A stretch of 64,000 nucleotides of DNA from Nocardioides alkalitolerans DSM 16699. Its GTDB lineage: Bacteria > Actinomycetota > Actinomycetes > Propionibacteriales > Nocardioidaceae. How positions within the stretch are numbered: the stretch's first letter is position 1; each line of letters starts with the position of its first letter. The notes under the pieces are model-generated. The model did not search any database and was not told the DNA's origin. It saw only the letters and a list, made by a program, of their open reading frames with translations. Shown here one piece after another: positions 42,076 to 50,592 of this stretch. The DNA is taken from the NCBI RefSeq assembly GCF_000426525.1, contig NZ_AUFN01000012.1, positions 124,001-188,000 of the forward strand, given 5' to 3'. The position numbers were made by a program, and so were the translations under genes.

Positions 42076-42991
42076 CGAGCGTCGGCCCCTGCGTCCGGTG
42101 CGGCCCGAGCAGCCGGCCCGGCCGGTCCAGCCGGTGCCCGAGCGCGTCACGATGCCGCTGCTCGCCCTCGTCACGCAGCAGTCGCTCGAGGAGGACTACC
42201 GCCACGTCGCCGACCAGCGGGCCGCGGCCGGTACGTCGGGTGCCCGCCCCCCGCGTCCGCGCCTGGGCCGGGGGAGCGTGGCCGTGATCGCCGCGTTCGG
42301 CCTCCTCGTCGCCACGGCGGCGGTGCAGACCTCCCGCAACGCCACCACCGACGAGACGAGCCGCACGACGCTCGTGGGCCGGGCCAACGAGGGACGGGAT
42401 CGGCTGACCGAGCTGCAGCAGCGACTCGTCGACCTGCGCGAGGAGACCGCGGAGGCGTCGTCCGCCCTCGACCGCACCACGTCGCGCGAGGCCTCGGCGG
42501 TCGCCGGGCGCAGCCGCCTCCAGCTCGCGGGCGGGTTCGTCGCGGTCGCCGGGCCGGGCGTCCAGGTCGTGGTCGACGACGCACCCGGCGGTGAGCCGGA
42601 GGGGCGGGTGCGCGACGAGGACCTCGCCCGCCTCGTCGACGGCCTGTGGACCGCCGGCGCGGAGGCGATCGCGATCAACGGCCAGCGGATGACGGCCCTG
42701 ACGTCCATCCGCAACTCCTCGCAGGCCATCAACGTCAACAGCCGCCCGCTCACCGCGCCGTACGTCGTGGCCGCCATCGGCGACCCGCGCTCGCTCCAGG
42801 CCGACCTGGTCGACACGCGCCTCGGCTCCGAGTTCGACATCATCGCCTCCTCGCTCGGGTTCGTCGTCGAGATGGACAACGTCGACCGGCTCGTCCTGCC
42901 GGCCGGCCCCGAGCCCCGGCTCCGCCACGCCGAGCCGGCCGACGCTCCGTCGGCCGAGCTGTCGTCCACCACCACGGGGGTCCTGCCTTGA
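42062..42991 (+). CDS. DUF881 membrane protein (first of two)
   Basis: This 309-residue protein has a Pro/Arg-rich cytoplasmic N terminus, one TM helix (about 73-88), a coiled-coil stretch ('RDRLTELQQRLVDLREETAE') and the extracytoplasmic DUF881 domain ('GVQVVVDDAPGG', 'AGAEAIAINGQRMTALTSIR'). DUF881 is YlxW/YlxX-like and is usually found around sbp near division or lipid genes. It matches Rv1823 by position. ATG 42062 lies inside the end of pgsA. Confidence 0.85.
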   Translation: MRPRDERRPLRPVRPEQPARPVQPVPERVTMPLLALVTQQSLEEDYRHVADQRAAAGTSGARPPRPRLGRGSVAVIAAFGLLVATAAVQTSRNATTDETSRTTLVGRANEGRDRLTELQQRLVDLREETAEASSALDRTTSREASAVAGRSRLQLAGGFVAVAGPGVQVVVDDAPGGEPEGRVRDEDLARLVDGLWTAGAEAIAINGQRMTALTSIRNSSQAINVNSRPLTAPYVVAAIGDPRSLQADLVDTRLGSEFDIIASSLGFVVEMDNVDRLVLPAGPEPRLRHAEPADAPSAELSSTTTGVLP

Positions 42992-43320
42992 TCGCCGCAC
43001 TCGGCCTGCTGATCGGGATCGTGCTCGGGCTCGTGCTCGAGCCCGACGTCCCGCTCGGGCTGCAGCCCTACCTGCCCATCGCGGTCGTCGCCGCGCTCGA
43101 CGCCGTGTTCGGGGGCCTGCGCGCCTACCTCGACGGCATCTTCGACGACAAGGTCTTCGTCGTGTCGTTCGTGAGCAACGTGGTCATCGCGGCGCTCATC
43201 GTCTACCTCGGCGACCGCCTGGGCGTGGGGGGCCAGCTCTCGACCGGCGTGATCGTCGTCCTGGGGATCCGGATCTTCTCCAACATGGCGGCCATCCGGA
43301 GGCACCTCTTCCATGCCTGA
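42988..43320 (+). CDS. sbp: Small basic protein Sbp (DUF1290)
   Basis: This 110-residue, highly hydrophobic protein has three to four TM segments ('LLIGIVLGLVLEPDVPLGLQ', 'VVIAALIVYLGDRLGVG'). It is the DUF1290/Sbp family, position-equivalent to Rv1824. The start is a TTG at 42988 that overlaps the upstream TGA (TTGA). The function of Sbp is not established. Flanking by two DUF881 genes implies a membrane complex. Confidence 0.85.
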   Translation: MIAALGLLIGIVLGLVLEPDVPLGLQPYLPIAVVAALDAVFGGLRAYLDGIFDDKVFVVSFVSNVVIAALIVYLGDRLGVGGQLSTGVIVVLGIRIFSNMAAIRRHLFHA

Positions 43321-44119
43321 GCGCCCCGGACCCGAGCGCGACCCGCGCGACCCGCTGGACGCGGGCCACGTCGCCGACCCCGACCTCTCCGCCGAGGCAC
43401 CCCCGACCGGGCGCCGACGGCTGGCCGAGGCGATCTTCCGCCCGTCCCGCAGCCAGGCGGTCGTGGCCGTCCTGCTCGCCGTGGTCGGCTTCGCGGGCAT
43501 CGTGCAGGTCCGGGTCAACGACACCGACGACAGCTACGCCGGCTACCGCGAGCAGGACCTCATCGACCTCCTGAGCGGCATCGCCGGCACGACGCAGCGG
43601 GCCGAGGCCGAGATCGCCCGGCTGCAGCAGACCCGCGACGAGCTGCGCTCGACCAACGACGCGCGCTCGGCGGCGCTCGAGGCGGCCCGCCGGGAGGAGC
43701 AGGTGCTCGCCGTGCTGGCCGGCACGGTGCCCGTCGCGGGCCCGGGCCTCCGGGTCACGGTGACGGAGGACGACGACGAGCCGATCGAGCCGTCGGCCGT
43801 GCTCGACATGGTGCAGGAGCTGCGGACGGCGGGGGCCGAGGCGATCGAGGTGAACGACCAGGTCCGTCTCGTGGCGAGCTCGCACTTCGGCACCCACCGC
43901 GACGGGATCACCATCGACGGCGTCGAGCTCACGTCGCCGTACGTCGTGGAGGTGATCGGCGAGCCCGACACCCTGGCGGGCGGCATGTCGTTCCCGGGCG
44001 GACCCACCGAGACGTTCGAGAGCGACGACGCCGAGGTCGAGGTGGAGCAGCTGGAGACGCTCGAGATCATGGCGGTCCGCAGCACCGAGACACCGCAGTT
44101 CGCCGAGCCGCAGGACTGA
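43313..44119 (+). CDS. DUF881 membrane protein (second of two)
   Basis: This 268-residue paralogue of the earlier DUF881 protein has one TM helix (about 48-66), a coiled coil ('TQRAEAEIARLQQTRDELRS'), then 'GPGLRVTVTEDDDEPIEP' and 'AGAEAIEVNDQVRLVASS'. The C-terminal tail is acidic. It matches Rv1825, reported to bind peptidoglycan precursors in mycobacteria by others. ATG 43313 overlaps sbp by 8 nt. Confidence 0.85.
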   Translation: MPERPGPERDPRDPLDAGHVADPDLSAEAPPTGRRRLAEAIFRPSRSQAVVAVLLAVVGFAGIVQVRVNDTDDSYAGYREQDLIDLLSGIAGTTQRAEAEIARLQQTRDELRSTNDARSAALEAARREEQVLAVLAGTVPVAGPGLRVTVTEDDDEPIEPSAVLDMVQELRTAGAEAIEVNDQVRLVASSHFGTHRDGITIDGVELTSPYVVEVIGEPDTLAGGMSFPGGPTETFESDDAEVEVEQLETLEIMAVRSTETPQFAEPQD

Positions 44120-44168
44120 CGCTAACCTCTCCACTCCGCCTGCCGACACGACCGACGCGAGGAGCAGC

Positions 44169-44555
44169 GTGTACCCCGAGGACCTGAAGTACACCGCCGA
44201 GCACGAGTGGGTGCGCAGCCCCGGCCAGGGCGAGGGCACCGTGCGCGTGGGCATCACCGCCTTCGCCCAGGACGCTCTCGGCGACATCGTCTACGCGAGC
44301 CTCCCGGCGGTCGGCGACACCGTGGCCGCGGGCGACGCCTGCGGCGAGCTGGAGTCGACCAAGTCGGTCAGCGAGATCTACGCCCCGGTGGCCGGGGAGG
44401 TCACCGCGGTCAACACCGCGCTGGACGCCACCCCCGAGGTCGTCAACAGCGACCCGTACGGCGAGGGCTGGCTCTTCGAGCTCGCGCCCGGCGACCCCGA
44501 CGCCGTCGCCGGCCTGCTGGACGCCGCCACGTATTCCGCGGGGCTCTCGGGCTGA
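44169..44555 (+). CDS. gcvH: Glycine cleavage system H protein
   Basis: GcvH is the lipoyl carrier of the glycine cleavage system. The 128-residue protein has the lipoylation site Lys65 in 'GELESTKSVSEIYAPVAGEV' and the usual 'YTAEHEWVR' start. GTG 44169 has GGAG about 6 nt upstream. TAACCT near 44125 could be a -10 with a 30-nt leader. gcvP lies 3 kb downstream after three regulators and a nuclease; gcvT is not in the window. Confidence 0.95.
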   Translation: MYPEDLKYTAEHEWVRSPGQGEGTVRVGITAFAQDALGDIVYASLPAVGDTVAAGDACGELESTKSVSEIYAPVAGEVTAVNTALDATPEVVNSDPYGEGWLFELAPGDPDAVAGLLDAATYSAGLSG

Positions 44556-44592
44556 CCCCTTCCGTTCGCCGTCCGCTTCCACCCGTTCGGGT

Positions 44593-44652
44593 TGATCCGT
44601 GGTCGGTGACTGGTAGGTTCTGACAACCGTCAACCTCAGCCCCCAGTTGAGA
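44593..44652 (+). promoter_or_regulatory. Promoter of garA with a CCTCAG/GTTGAGA inverted repeat
   Basis: TTGATC (44593-44598) and TAGGTT (44615-44620) are spaced by 16 nt. Just downstream, CTCA (44636-44639) and TGAG (44648-44651) form an inverted repeat in CCTCAG...GTTGAGA. A similar CCTCAGGTTGAGA lies at 46549-46561, upstream of the second merR gene. The leader to the garA ATG is about 110 nt. Confidence 0.5.
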
Positions 44653-44734
44653 CTTCACCGTCTCCCTCCGGCGCGGGAGAGGTCGGCGACCACGTGACGA
44701 CGAGTGCGACCAGCACGACAGGGAGGCCAGCGCC

Positions 44735-45253
44735 ATGCCGTTCTGCACAGCCTGCGGAAACCAGAACCCCGACGAGGCACGGTTCTGCTCGCAGTGCGGC
44801 ACCAAGCTGGTCGCCGCACCTGCGGCGGGCGTGACGGAGTCCACCGCGACCATCACCTTCGGCACCGGCTCCGGTGCGACGCCGACGGTCACGGAGAGCT
44901 CCGACCGCGCGCTCAACGCCGTCGACGCGGCTGCGGTCGACGCCCTGCCGCCGGGCCACGCGCTCCTCGTGGTCCAGCGCGGTCCGGGAGCGGGCAGCCG
45001 CTTCCTCCTCGACGCCGACCTCGTCTCCGCCGGACGCCACCCGGAGAGCGAGATCTTCCTCGACGACGTCACCGTCTCGCGCCGCCACGCCGACTTCCGT
45101 CGTGACGGCGGCTCGTTCACCGTCAGCGACGTCGGCAGCCTCAACGGCACGTACGTGAACCGCGACCGCATCGACGAGGTCGCGCTCAAGGACGGCGACG
45201 AGGTCCAGATCGGCAAGTACCGGCTCGTCTTCTTCTCGGGCTCGCCGGTCTGA
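44735..45253 (+). CDS. garA: FHA-domain regulator GarA/OdhI-like, with N-terminal zinc ribbon
   Basis: This 172-residue protein has an FHA domain (about 75-165; 'SAGRHPESEIFLDDVTVSRR', 'VGSLNGTYVNRDRI'). By position (Rv1827) it is the homologue of GarA/OdhI, which binds and inhibits 2-oxoglutarate dehydrogenase and retunes glutamate metabolism when unphosphorylated. The N terminus is instead a zinc ribbon (Cys4, 7, 18, 21). The ETTS phospho-motif of GarA is not obvious; a Thr/Ser cluster T-E-S-T-A-T-I-T at 34-41 may replace it. ATG 44735 follows GGAGGCCAGCGCC. Confidence 0.82.
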   Translation: MPFCTACGNQNPDEARFCSQCGTKLVAAPAAGVTESTATITFGTGSGATPTVTESSDRALNAVDAAAVDALPPGHALLVVQRGPGAGSRFLLDADLVSAGRHPESEIFLDDVTVSRRHADFRRDGGSFTVSDVGSLNGTYVNRDRIDEVALKDGDEVQIGKYRLVFFSGSPV

Positions 45254-45255
45254 CC

Positions 45256-46008
45256 GTGAGCGCGTCCGTACCGCACCCGGGCGCCCAGGCTGCCGGAGGG
45301 CCCAGCCGACTCAACATCGGCCAGGTGCTCGACATGCTGCGGCCGGAGTTCCCCGGCATCACGATCCCGAAGATCCGGTTCCTCGAGGACAAGGGCCTCA
45401 TCAAGCCCGACCGGACGCCGGCGGGCTACCGCAAGTTCTCCGACGGTGACGTCGAGCGCCTGCGCTACGTGCTGCTGATGCAGCGCGACCACTACCTCCC
45501 GCTGAAGGTCATCGGCGAGCACCTCGACGCGATCGACCGCGGCCTCGAGCCCCCGCCGATCGAGGGCGTGCGGCCCACCGTGCCGAAGGTGGCCCTCGCG
45601 GCCGACGGCTTCCCGGGGGCCGAGACCTTCCGCCGCACCAGCGACCTCCGGCTCGCCCGGCGCGAGCTGCTCAAGGTCGCCGAGGTCGACGCCGAGTTCC
45701 TCGACCAGCTCGAGCAGTTCGGCCTCATCCGGCCGCGGGCCGGCACGGGCCACTACGACTCCGAGGACCTCCTGATCGCCGCGACGGCCCGCGAGCTCGC
45801 GGAGTTCGGCATCGAGCCGCGCCACCTGCGCGCCTTCCGGGCGGCCGCCGACCGCGAGGTCGGCCTCGTCGAGCAGGTCGTCGCGCCCGTACGGCGCAGC
45901 CGCGACGCCGCCGCCGAGGCACGGGCCGCCGACGTCGCCGCCCAGATCGCGGCGCTCACGGTGCGCCTCCACGCGACGCTGGTCAAGGCGTCCCTCCCCG
46001 ACCGCTGA
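45256..46008 (+). CDS. MerR-family regulator (Rv1828/FtsR-like)
   Basis: This 250-residue protein has an N-terminal MerR HTH ('LNIGQVLDMLRPEFPGITIP', 'KIRFLEDKGLIKPDRTPAGY', 'RKFSDGDVERLRYVL') and a C-terminal helical region with no metal-binding cysteines. It corresponds to Rv1828 and to corynebacterial FtsR, which controls cell-division genes. GTG 45256 is 2 nt after garA. It is probably cotranscribed with garA from the promoter at 44593. Confidence 0.87.
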   Translation: MSASVPHPGAQAAGGPSRLNIGQVLDMLRPEFPGITIPKIRFLEDKGLIKPDRTPAGYRKFSDGDVERLRYVLLMQRDHYLPLKVIGEHLDAIDRGLEPPPIEGVRPTVPKVALAADGFPGAETFRRTSDLRLARRELLKVAEVDAEFLDQLEQFGLIRPRAGTGHYDSEDLLIAATARELAEFGIEPRHLRAFRAAADREVGLVEQVVAPVRRSRDAAAEARAADVAAQIAALTVRLHATLVKASLPDR

Positions 46009-46041
46009 GCCGCCCCACCCCCGCCGAGTAGGGTGGACGAC

Positions 46042-46527
46042 GTGCGCGAGGTAGATGTCATCGGAGTCCGAGTGGAGATGCCCTCCAACCACCCGATCGT
46101 GCTGCTGCGCGAGGTGACGGGGGAGCGGTACCTCCCGATCTGGATCGGGGCGGTGGAGGCGACGGCGATCGCCTTCGCCCAGCAGGGCGTGGTCCCTCCC
46201 CGTCCGCTCACCCACGACCTCCTGAAGGACGTGCTGGAGGCGACGGGCAACGAGCTCGACGAGATCCGCATCGTGGAGATGCGCGACGGCGTGTTCTACG
46301 CGCTGCTGGTCCTCGCCTCGGGGGTCGAGGTGAGCGCACGCCCCTCGGACGCCATCGCCCTGGCGCTGCGCACGAGCACCCGCATCGTCTGCGCGGAGGA
46401 CGTGCTCGACGAGGCCGGCCTCGCCGTCCCCGCGGAGCAGGAGGACGAGGTCGAGAAGTTCCGCGAGTTCCTCGACCACGTGACGCCGGAGGACTTCGAG
46501 TCGCCGGAGTCTCCCGACGCGCCCTGA
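46042..46527 (+). CDS. Bifunctional nuclease family protein (DUF151)
   Basis: This 161-residue DUF151 protein has 'LPIWIGAVEATAIAFAQQG', 'RPLTHDLLKDVLEAT', and 'SARPSDAIALALRTSTRIVC', the family core. Plant and thermophile relatives have DNase/RNase activity, and Rv1829 is the positional match. An in-frame GTG at 46033 exists, but TAGGGT (46029-46034) ends 7 nt before GTG 46042. That gives the N terminus M-R-E-V-D-V-I-G-V, like the mycobacterial protein, so the shorter start was chosen. Confidence 0.85.
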   Translation: MREVDVIGVRVEMPSNHPIVLLREVTGERYLPIWIGAVEATAIAFAQQGVVPPRPLTHDLLKDVLEATGNELDEIRIVEMRDGVFYALLVLASGVEVSARPSDAIALALRTSTRIVCAEDVLDEAGLAVPAEQEDEVEKFREFLDHVTPEDFESPESPDAP

Positions 46528-46589
46528 CCGGGGTGGCGTCGGTCTCACCCTCAGGTTGAGATCGAGGGTTCCCACCGGCGTGTCGTGCG

Positions 46590-46618
46590 TTGACCCGGGT
46601 GGGGTGCGGCCCTACGTT
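46590..46618 (+). promoter_or_regulatory. Promoter of the second merR gene
   Basis: TTGACC (46590-46595) and TACGTT (46613-46618) are separated by 17 nt, close to the sigma-70 ideal. The leader to GTG 46717 is about 90 nt. A second TACGCT (46684-46689) could give a shorter transcript. CCTCAGGTTGAGA at 46549-46561 lies about 30 nt upstream of the -35. Confidence 0.55.
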
Positions 46619-46716
46619 GGGGCTCTCTTCGTTGTAACTCCACCGTTGTGCTCCGCACGGCGACACCTTCCCCCCATCGGGGTTACGCTCCACGAAGAAA
46701 CCTGACGGAGGTCGCA

Positions 46717-47328
46717 GTGGGAGTGAACGACGAGCAGCACTTGCGCAGCAAGGCTGACGAGCAGAAGGTCGCGCAGGCGACCGAGCTCGCCGACGAGCAA
46801 GGTCTGCTCTTCACCGACGACGTGTCGCCGCTCCCGAGCGACCAGGGCTACCGCGGACCCACGGCGTGCAACGCGGCGGGCATCACCTACCGCCAGCTCG
46901 ACTACTGGGCCCGCACCGGCCTGGTCGAGCCCACCATCCGCGGCGCCAAGGGCTCGGGGTCGCAGCGGCTCTACTCGTTCCGCGACATCCTCATCCTCAA
47001 GATCATCAAGCGCCTGCTCGACGCCGGCATCTCGCTGCCGCAGATCCGCACCGCGATCTCGCACCTGCGCGAGCGCGGCACCGACGACCTGACGCGCGTG
47101 ACGCTGATGAGCGACGGCGCCTCGGTCTACGAGTGCACGAGCAACGACGAGGTCATCGACCTGCTGCAGGGCGGCCAGGGCGTGTTCGGCATCGCCATCG
47201 GCGGGGTCTGGCGCGAGATCGAGGGCACGCTCGCGCAGCTGCCGAGCGAGCGCAGCGCCGACAGCGACGCCGCGCCCTCGCAGACGGACGAGCTGGCCGC
47301 GCGCCGCGCCGCCCGCAAGATCGGCTGA
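46717..47328 (+). CDS. MerR-family regulator (Rv1830/ResR-like)
   Basis: This 203-residue protein has the MerR HTH placed inside the protein: 'GYRGPTACNAAGITYRQLDY', 'WARTGLVEPTIRGAKGSGSQ', 'RLYSFRDILILKIIKRLLDA'. The C terminus holds 'TLMSDGASVYECTSNDEVID'. It is the positional and sequence match of Rv1830 (ResR/McdR), a growth and division regulator in mycobacteria. GTG 46717 has GGAGG 5 nt upstream; a GTG at 46723 is less well placed. Confidence 0.87.
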   Translation: MGVNDEQHLRSKADEQKVAQATELADEQGLLFTDDVSPLPSDQGYRGPTACNAAGITYRQLDYWARTGLVEPTIRGAKGSGSQRLYSFRDILILKIIKRLLDAGISLPQIRTAISHLRERGTDDLTRVTLMSDGASVYECTSNDEVIDLLQGGQGVFGIAIGGVWREIEGTLAQLPSERSADSDAAPSQTDELAARRAARKIG

Positions 47329-47366
47329 CCCGCACCGCAGCCCGCACCACCTGGCACCAGACGTCA

Positions 47367-47398
47367 CGAGGCCCGACACCGCACGGTGTCGGGCCTCG
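47367..47398 (+). terminator. Perfect 14-bp terminator hairpin after the second merR gene
   Basis: CGAGGCCCGACACC (47367-47380) and GGTGTCGGGCCTCG (47385-47398) form a perfect 14-bp stem with the tetraloop GCAC. It lies 38 nt after the merR stop and 22 nt before the -10 of the glycine-riboswitch transcript. No U-tract follows. Confidence 0.85.
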
Positions 47399-47420
47399 CG
47401 TCGTCCGGGCACCGCGGTGG

Positions 47421-47590
47421 TAGGTTGGCGGACGCTGACGAACCCGCCGGGAGAGACTCCGTCCCTCCCTTCCGTCCCCGGTGCGAACCGGTGGTGGTCG
47501 GGGTTGCGGAGCGCCGAAGGGGCAACCCCTCCCCGGAACCTCTCAGGCGCCCAGGACCGTGCGGGCCAGGCGACTCTGGAAGGACGATGC
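47421..47590 (+). ncRNA. Glycine riboswitch upstream of gcvP
   Basis: TAGGTT (47421-47426) is the likely -10. From about 47440 the sequence shows the glycine-aptamer landmarks in order: GGGAGAGAC (47450-47458), GCCGAAGGGGCAA (47512-47524), CTCTCAGGC (47540-47548), and GACTCTGGAAGGAC (47572-47585). Only one complete aptamer is visible. The 60 nt downstream include CGACAGAGGGGGAGGCGACC, which resembles the extra 3' segment seen in other actinobacterial examples. Glycine binding would switch on gcvP expression. Confidence 0.9.
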
Positions 47591-47643
47591 CGTCCCGACA
47601 GAGGGGGAGGCGACCCGACCGACCCGTCCTCCGGAGCGCCTTG

Positions 47644-50592
47644 ATGACCGATCAGCCCACCCTCGCCGACCTCGACACCGCATCGCCCTTCGTCTCCCGC
47701 CACATCGGACCGGACGAGGCAGCGGTCGCGACCATGCTGGCCCGCCTCGGGCTGTCCTCCCTCGACGAGCTGATGGACTCCGCCGTACCGGCCGGGATCC
47801 GCGACCGTGACGTCGTGCTCGACCTGCCCGCCGCGGCCGGGGAGCCGGAGGTCGCCCGCGAGCTGCGTGCACTGGCCGGCGCCAACATGCCGGGGGAGTC
47901 GCTCATCGGGCTCGGCTACCACCCGACGGTCACGCCGCCCGTGATCCGCCGCAACGTGCTGGAGGACCCGAGCTGGTACACGGCCTACACGCCGTACCAG
48001 CCGGAGATCTCCCAGGGCCGGCTCGAGGCCCTCCTCAACTTCCAGACGATGGTCGGCGACCTCACCGGCCTGCCGACCGCCAACGCGTCCCTCCTCGACG
48101 AGGGGACCGCCGCCGCCGAGGCGATGACCCTGGTGCGCCGGGCGAACCGCACGGCCGCCGGCCCGTTCGTCGTCGACGCCGACGCGCTCCCGCAGACCAT
48201 CGACGTGGTCCGCACGCGCGCCGAGGCGATGGGCATCGAGGTCGTCGTCGCCGACCTGACCGACGGGCTGCCCGCGTCCGTGGCCGACAGCGGCCTCAGC
48301 GGCATCCTGGTCCAGTACCCGGGCGGGTCCGGCCGGCTCGTCGACCCGCGGGCGGTCATCGCCGCGGCGCAGGAGCACGGCGCACTCGCCGTCGTGGCCG
48401 CCGACCTGCTGGCGCTCACGCTCGTCGAGTCGCCGGGCACGCTCGGCGCCGACGTCGCGATCGGCTCGACCCAGCGGTTCGGCGTCCCCCTCTTCCACGG
48501 CGGGCCGCACGCGGCGTACATGTCGGTGCGCGCCGGCCTCGAGCGCCACCTGCCGGGCCGCCTGGTCGGGGTCTCCGTGGACGCGGAGGGGCGTCCGGCG
48601 TACCGGCTCGCGCTCCAGACGCGCGAGCAGCACATCCGTCGTGACAAGGCGACCTCCAACATCTGCACCGCCCAGGTGCTGCTGGCCGTGACGGCGTCGA
48701 TGTACGCCGTGCACCACGGTCCCGCCGGCCTGCGCACCATCGGGCTGCGCACCCACCGGTACGCCGCCGTGCTCGCCGCCGGGCTGCGGGGCGCGGGCCT
48801 CGACGTGCTCGCCGAGGGGTTCTTCGACACCGTGACCGTGGCCGTGCCGGGCGCCGCGGCCGACGTCGTCGCCGCCGCCCGCCGCGACGGCCTCCACCTG
48901 CGGCTCGTGGACGCCGACCACGTCGGCGTCGCCACGTCGGAGTGCACCACCCGGAGCACCCTCCGCGGTGTGCTGCGCGCCTTCGGCGTCGTCGCGAGCT
49001 CGCTCGCCGACGTCGACGACGACCGCGTCGACGAGCTCGACCGCACCACCCCGGACGCCCTGCCGGACGCGCTGCGCCGCACCACGCCGTACCTGACCCA
49101 CGAGGTCTTCTCGAGCCACCACAGCGAGACGCAGATGCTGCGCTACCTGCGGCGGCTCTCGGCCCGCGACTACGCGCTCGACCGCGGCATGATCCCGCTC
49201 GGCTCCTGCACCATGAAGCTCAACGCCACCACCGAGATGGAGCCCATCGGGCTGCCCGGCTTCGCCGACCTGCATCCCTTCGTGCCGGCCGACGACGCGA
49301 CGGGCTACCGCCGGCTCGTCGCCGACCTCGAGGGCTGGCTGGCCGAGGTCACCGGCTACGACCGCGTCTCGATCCAGCCCAACGCCGGGTCGCAGGGCGA
49401 GCTCGCGGGCCTGCTGGCCATCCGCGGCTGGCAGCGTGCCCGCGGCCAGGAGCAGCGCGACGTCTGCCTCATCCCGTCGTCCGCGCACGGCACGAACGCG
49501 GCCTCCGCCGTGATGGCCGGGATGCGGGTGGTGGTCGTCAAGGCCACCGACGACGGCGGTGTCGACCTCGACGACCTGCGCGCGCGGTGCGAGCAGCACA
49601 GCGACGACCTCGCGGCGATCATGGTGACCTACCCCTCGACGCACGGCGTCTACGAGGACACGGTGACCGAGCTCTGCGCGATCGTGCACGAGCACGGCGG
49701 CCAGGTGTACGTCGACGGGGCCAACCTCAACGCGCTGGTCGGGCACGCCCGGCCCGGCGCCTTCGGCGGCGACGTCTCCCACCTCAACCTGCACAAGACG
49801 TTCTGCATCCCGCACGGCGGCGGCGGCCCGGGCGTCGGCCCGGTGGCGGTGCGGGAGCACCTCGCGCCGTACCTGCCCTCCCACCCGTTCCACGCGGAGG
49901 CCGAGAAGCGCGACGGGGTCGGGGCGATCAGCGCGGCGCCGTACGGCTCGGCGGGCATCCTGCCGATCTCGTGGGCCTACGTGCGGCTGATGGGCGCCGA
50001 GGGCCTGGCCCGGGCGACCGCGGTCGCGGTGCTCGCCGCCAACTACGTCGCCTCCCGGCTCGAGGAGCACTTCCCGGTGCTCTACCGCGGCGACCACGGC
50101 CTCGTGGCGCACGAGTGCATCCTCGACCTGCGTCCGCTGACGAAGGCCACGGGCGTCACGGTCGACGACGTGGCCAAGCGCCTGGTCGACTACGGCTTCC
50201 ACGCCCCGACGATGTCGTTCCCCGTCGCCGGCACCCTGATGGTCGAGCCGACGGAGTCGGAGGACCTCGCCGAGATCGACCGGTTCTGCGACGCGATGAT
50301 CGCGATCCGTGCCGAGGTGGAGCGCGTGGCGGCGGGGGAGTGGACCCCCGAGGAGTCGCCGCTGCGGCACGCCCCGCACACCTCGCGGACCCTCGTCGGC
50401 GCGTGGGACCGCGCCTACTCCCGTGAGCTCGCCGTCTTCCCGACCGGCGTCGACCCCGACAAGTACTGGCCGCCCGTCGGCCGCATCGACCAGGCGTACG
50501 GCGACCGCAACCTCGTCTGCTCCTGCCCGCCGCTCGAGGCGTTCGCCGAGGAGGCACCCGAGGCCGGCACCGCCGAGGTCACGACGGCGTGA
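47644..50592 (+). CDS. gcvP: Glycine dehydrogenase (decarboxylating), P protein
   Basis: GcvP is the PLP-dependent decarboxylase of the glycine cleavage system, passing an aminomethyl group to lipoyl-GcvH. The 982-residue single-chain form starts '[17 protein letters not shown]' and has '[13 protein letters not shown]' and '[13 protein letters not shown]'. The PLP lysine is Lys718 in '[17 protein letters not shown]'. It is intact and of normal length. Expression is set by the glycine riboswitch directly upstream. It overlaps the next gene by 4 nt (GTGA). Confidence 0.96.
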   Translation: MTDQPTLADLDTASPFVSRHIGPDEAAVATMLARLGLSSLDELMDSAVPAGIRDRDVVLDLPAAAGEPEVARELRALAGANMPGESLIGLGYHPTVTPPVIRRNVLEDPSWYTAYTPYQPEISQGRLEALLNFQTMVGDLTGLPTANASLLDEGTAAAEAMTLVRRANRTAAGPFVVDADALPQTIDVVRTRAEAMGIEVVVADLTDGLPASVADSGLSGILVQYPGGSGRLVDPRAVIAAAQEHGALAVVAADLLALTLVESPGTLGADVAIGSTQRFGVPLFHGGPHAAYMSVRAGLERHLPGRLVGVSVDAEGRPAYRLALQTREQHIRRDKATSNICTAQVLLAVTASMYAVHHGPAGLRTIGLRTHRYAAVLAAGLRGAGLDVLAEGFFDTVTVAVPGAAADVVAAARRDGLHLRLVDADHVGVATSECTTRSTLRGVLRAFGVVASSLADVDDDRVDELDRTTPDALPDALRRTTPYLTHEVFSSHHSETQMLRYLRRLSARDYALDRGMIPLGSCTMKLNATTEMEPIGLPGFADLHPFVPADDATGYRRLVADLEGWLAEVTGYDRVSIQPNAGSQGELAGLLAIRGWQRARGQEQRDVCLIPSSAHGTNAASAVMAGMRVVVVKATDDGGVDLDDLRARCEQHSDDLAAIMVTYPSTHGVYEDTVTELCAIVHEHGGQVYVDGANLNALVGHARPGAFGGDVSHLNLHKTFCIPHGGGGPGVGPVAVREHLAPYLPSHPFHAEAEKRDGVGAISAAPYGSAGILPISWAYVRLMGAEGLARATAVAVLAANYVASRLEEHFPVLYRGDHGLVAHECILDLRPLTKATGVTVDDVAKRLVDYGFHAPTMSFPVAGTLMVEPTESEDLAEIDRFCDAMIAIRAEVERVAAGEWTPEESPLRHAPHTSRTLVGAWDRAYSRELAVFPTGVDPDKYWPPVGRIDQAYGDRNLVCSCPPLEAFAEEAPEAGTAEVTTA

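Noticed and set aside
47586-47643. Second glycine aptamer
   Set aside because: The downstream sequence lacks the GCCGAAG and CTCTCAGG landmarks; it looks like the usual actinobacterial 3' extension.
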